NCBI GenBank assembly: GCA_026987225.1 | Contig: JALSNB010000375.1 | Span: 1-6,202, forward strand | DNA from: Caldisericaceae bacterium | GTDB taxonomy: Bacteria > Caldisericota > Caldisericia > Caldisericales > Caldisericaceae | Direction of reading: 5' to 3' | DNA: 6,202 nt | In this document: one piece after another, positions 4,763 to 6,202 of the stretch | How positions within the stretch are numbered: position 1 is the first letter of the stretch | Layout: each line of letters begins with the position of its first letter | The notes under the pieces: model-generated | Database searches by the model: none | Told to the model about the DNA's origin: nothing | What the model saw: only the letters and a program-made list of their open reading frames with translations | Position numbers and translations under genes: made by a program

Positions 4763-6202
4763 ATTAAAACAGCTTTTTAAGCAGGATATATCTTTCCTTA
4801 AAAGAAAGCTCTCAAGTGACGAGGATGTTTACCTTTTCCCGTCGAGCGGCGTTTTGCTGAACGCCGTTTTGTCTGAGCTATCCGGAAAGAAAATTCTTAT
4901 TATCACGGATAGCAAGGAAGAGGCCTTAATTTTGAGCAAAATAGCGGATAACAGTTTGTTAAATCCGGAATTTGGTATTTACCCCTATGAAAACGATGTC
5001 GTGAGCTTTGAAGATGTGTATCGAAAGATTAAGTTTTTGGAACGTTTTTATAACGATGATAGTAAGATAGTGATAAGCTCTTTGAAAGGATTGTTCGACT
5101 TTATTCTGCCTGCTGACAGAGTAGGCGGTTTTTCAATTGAAGTAGGAGAGAAAATCGGTGAAACCAAACTGATAAATACATTATCCGCTTTCGGATATAA
5201 CAGGGTAAAGGAAATTTCCGACAAGGGTGAATTTTCGGTAAAGGGCGATATTGTCGATTTTTATCCTCCTTTAGGTGAAAATCCTTTGCGCATTGATTTC
5301 GACGAAGATACGGTTGAGAAAATCAAATATATAGACCTTGAAACGATGCGTTCCGTAGGTAGTTTGAAAAATGTTAATATTTACCCGATTTCGTATTTTA
5401 AGCTTTCCGAACAAGACATAGAGAAAATCCGCTCCGTTATGAAGGGCAAGGTAAGTAAAAAGGATGCGTATCTGTGGGATTCCGTTATGTCGGATATGGA
5501 AAAAATGAGAGAATTCGGAAATATCGGAGTGAATTACTATCCTTTCTATCTTTTTAATAAAGGAAAGTTGGGTTATCCGTCTCTCGTTGATTTTTCGGAT
5601 CAGTTTGTAAAGATTTTTTACGGTGATGTTAACTTCGAGCGTTTCCTTAAAGAAACAAAAGAGACCTACGAAAAGAGTGTCGAGGCAAAAGAGATTGTGC
5701 CTCTGAATATCGGTAAAGCCGAAGAAGCGGCGAATTTTTTAAAGCAGGGAAAACGTATCTTTTTTGAAGGCCTTCCGTCCGAAAATTCAATAGATCTTGA
5801 TATAAAAGAAATTCCGGAGAATTTCACCGCTCTGTATTCGTTTAAGGAAATTATTTTAAGCACTCTGAAAGAAAAAAGCGTACTGATCGTTTCGCAGCAA
5901 TTTGATCGTGTCAAGGAACTTTTGTCTCTTTACGATATTGTACCGGAGGCAAATATTTCTGACAAAAAAGGCGTTTATCTTGTTAACGGTTTTCTGGAAA
6001 AGGGAATAGAAACGGATAATTACCTCATTTTAACGGATAGAGAGCTTTTCCCTCATTACAAAATCGGCAAAACGTATAAAAAGGTTGTTTTTAGTAAAGA
6101 AATTTCAAGTATAGAAGAGCTTTCCGTGGGTGATTACGTTGTGCATAAAGATTTTGGCATAGGGCTTTTCGAGGGACTCAAACGTATAGAGCAAAACGGT
6201 GT
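4749..6202 (+). CDS. mfd: Transcription-repair coupling factor (partial, N-terminal 484 residues)
   Basis: The frame is open from ATG 4749 to the right edge. Mfd recognises RNA polymerase stalled at DNA damage, pushes it off with its ATP-driven translocase and recruits UvrA. Residues about 1-200 form the UvrB-like module. Its hallmark is GEFSVKGDIVDFYPP (160-174), followed by LRIDFDEDTVEKIKYIDLET (180-199). As usual for Mfd, this module shows no intact Walker A (PSSGVLLNAV at 31-40). A diverged middle section leads to ILTDRELFPHYK (427-438). The RNA-polymerase-interacting (CarD-like) domain then starts with LSVGDYVVHKDFGIGLFEGL (458-477). Position 484 fits the usual place of this domain in an approximately 1100-residue protein; the helicase motifs and C-terminal domain lie outside. 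The start overlaps pth by 14 bases. No strong ribosome site precedes the ATG, so coupling to pth translation is likely. Confidence 0.95.
   Translation, partial: MFRIKLKQLFKQDISFLKRKLSSDEDVYLFPSSGVLLNAVLSELSGKKILIITDSKEEALILSKIADNSLLNPEFGIYPYENDVVSFEDVYRKIKFLERFYNDDSKIVISSLKGLFDFILPADRVGGFSIEVGEKIGETKLINTLSAFGYNRVKEISDKGEFSVKGDIVDFYPPLGENPLRIDFDEDTVEKIKYIDLETMRSVGSLKNVNIYPISYFKLSEQDIEKIRSVMKGKVSKKDAYLWDSVMSDMEKMREFGNIGVNYYPFYLFNKGKLGYPSLVDFSDQFVKIFYGDVNFERFLKETKETYEKSVEAKEIVPLNIGKAEEAANFLKQGKRIFFEGLPSENSIDLDIKEIPENFTALYSFKEIILSTLKEKSVLIVSQQFDRVKELLSLYDIVPEANISDKKGVYLVNGFLEKGIETDNYLILTDRELFPHYKIGKTYKKVVFSKEISSIEELSVGDYVVHKDFGIGLFEGLKRIEQNG

Noticed and set aside
5666..5914. An 82-codon minus-strand open frame inside mfd
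   Set aside because: It is antisense to the continuous mfd frame and has no recognisable motif or ribosome site.

Overview
The window holds chromosomal, largely housekeeping DNA from a bacterium. The sequence is moderately AT-rich, with Lys-, Glu- and Ile-rich proteins and strong Shine-Dalgarno sites of the GGAGG/GAGGTGA type. Genes are packed tightly, with several start/stop overlaps. A GerMN-domain protein and the pth-mfd order (also seen in Bacillus and relatives) suggest a Gram-positive-like or deep-branching low-GC lineage. I cannot name the organism from this sequence alone.

Layout. Two transcription units diverge from a 107-bp intergenic region at 4065-4171. Leftward (minus strand) runs a compact set of four genes. 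A stomatin/paraslipin-type SPFH membrane protein (3138-4064) is followed by a membrane-anchored protein with three tandem GerMN-like domains (1855-3141). Next comes a YtcJ-type metal-dependent amidohydrolase (410-1858), then the first 140 codons of a protein whose N-terminus resembles the DnaB replicative helicase N-terminal domain (1-422, cut by the window edge). Successive genes overlap by 4, 4 and 13 bases, so they very probably form one mRNA with coupled translation.

Rightward (plus strand) runs pth, peptidyl-tRNA hydrolase (4172-4762). It overlaps by 14 bases the start of mfd, the transcription-repair coupling factor (4749 to beyond the right edge). Only the UvrB-like N-terminal module and the start of the RNA-polymerase-interacting domain of Mfd are inside the window; the translocase motor lies outside.

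The intergenic region is the most informative non-coding part. A self-complementary TTGCAA at 4120-4125 can serve as the -35 element for both directions, with a 16-base spacer to a good -10 hexamer on each side. A perfect 11-base direct repeat (ATAATTTGAAT) flanks this promoter pair. I see no RNA genes, insertion sequences, CRISPR arrays, riboswitches or clear intrinsic terminators. I found no evidence for a wholly new system. The less ordinary points are the SPFH/GerMN/amidohydrolase/helicase-like gene grouping, the triple GerMN architecture, and the shared-box divergent promoter.
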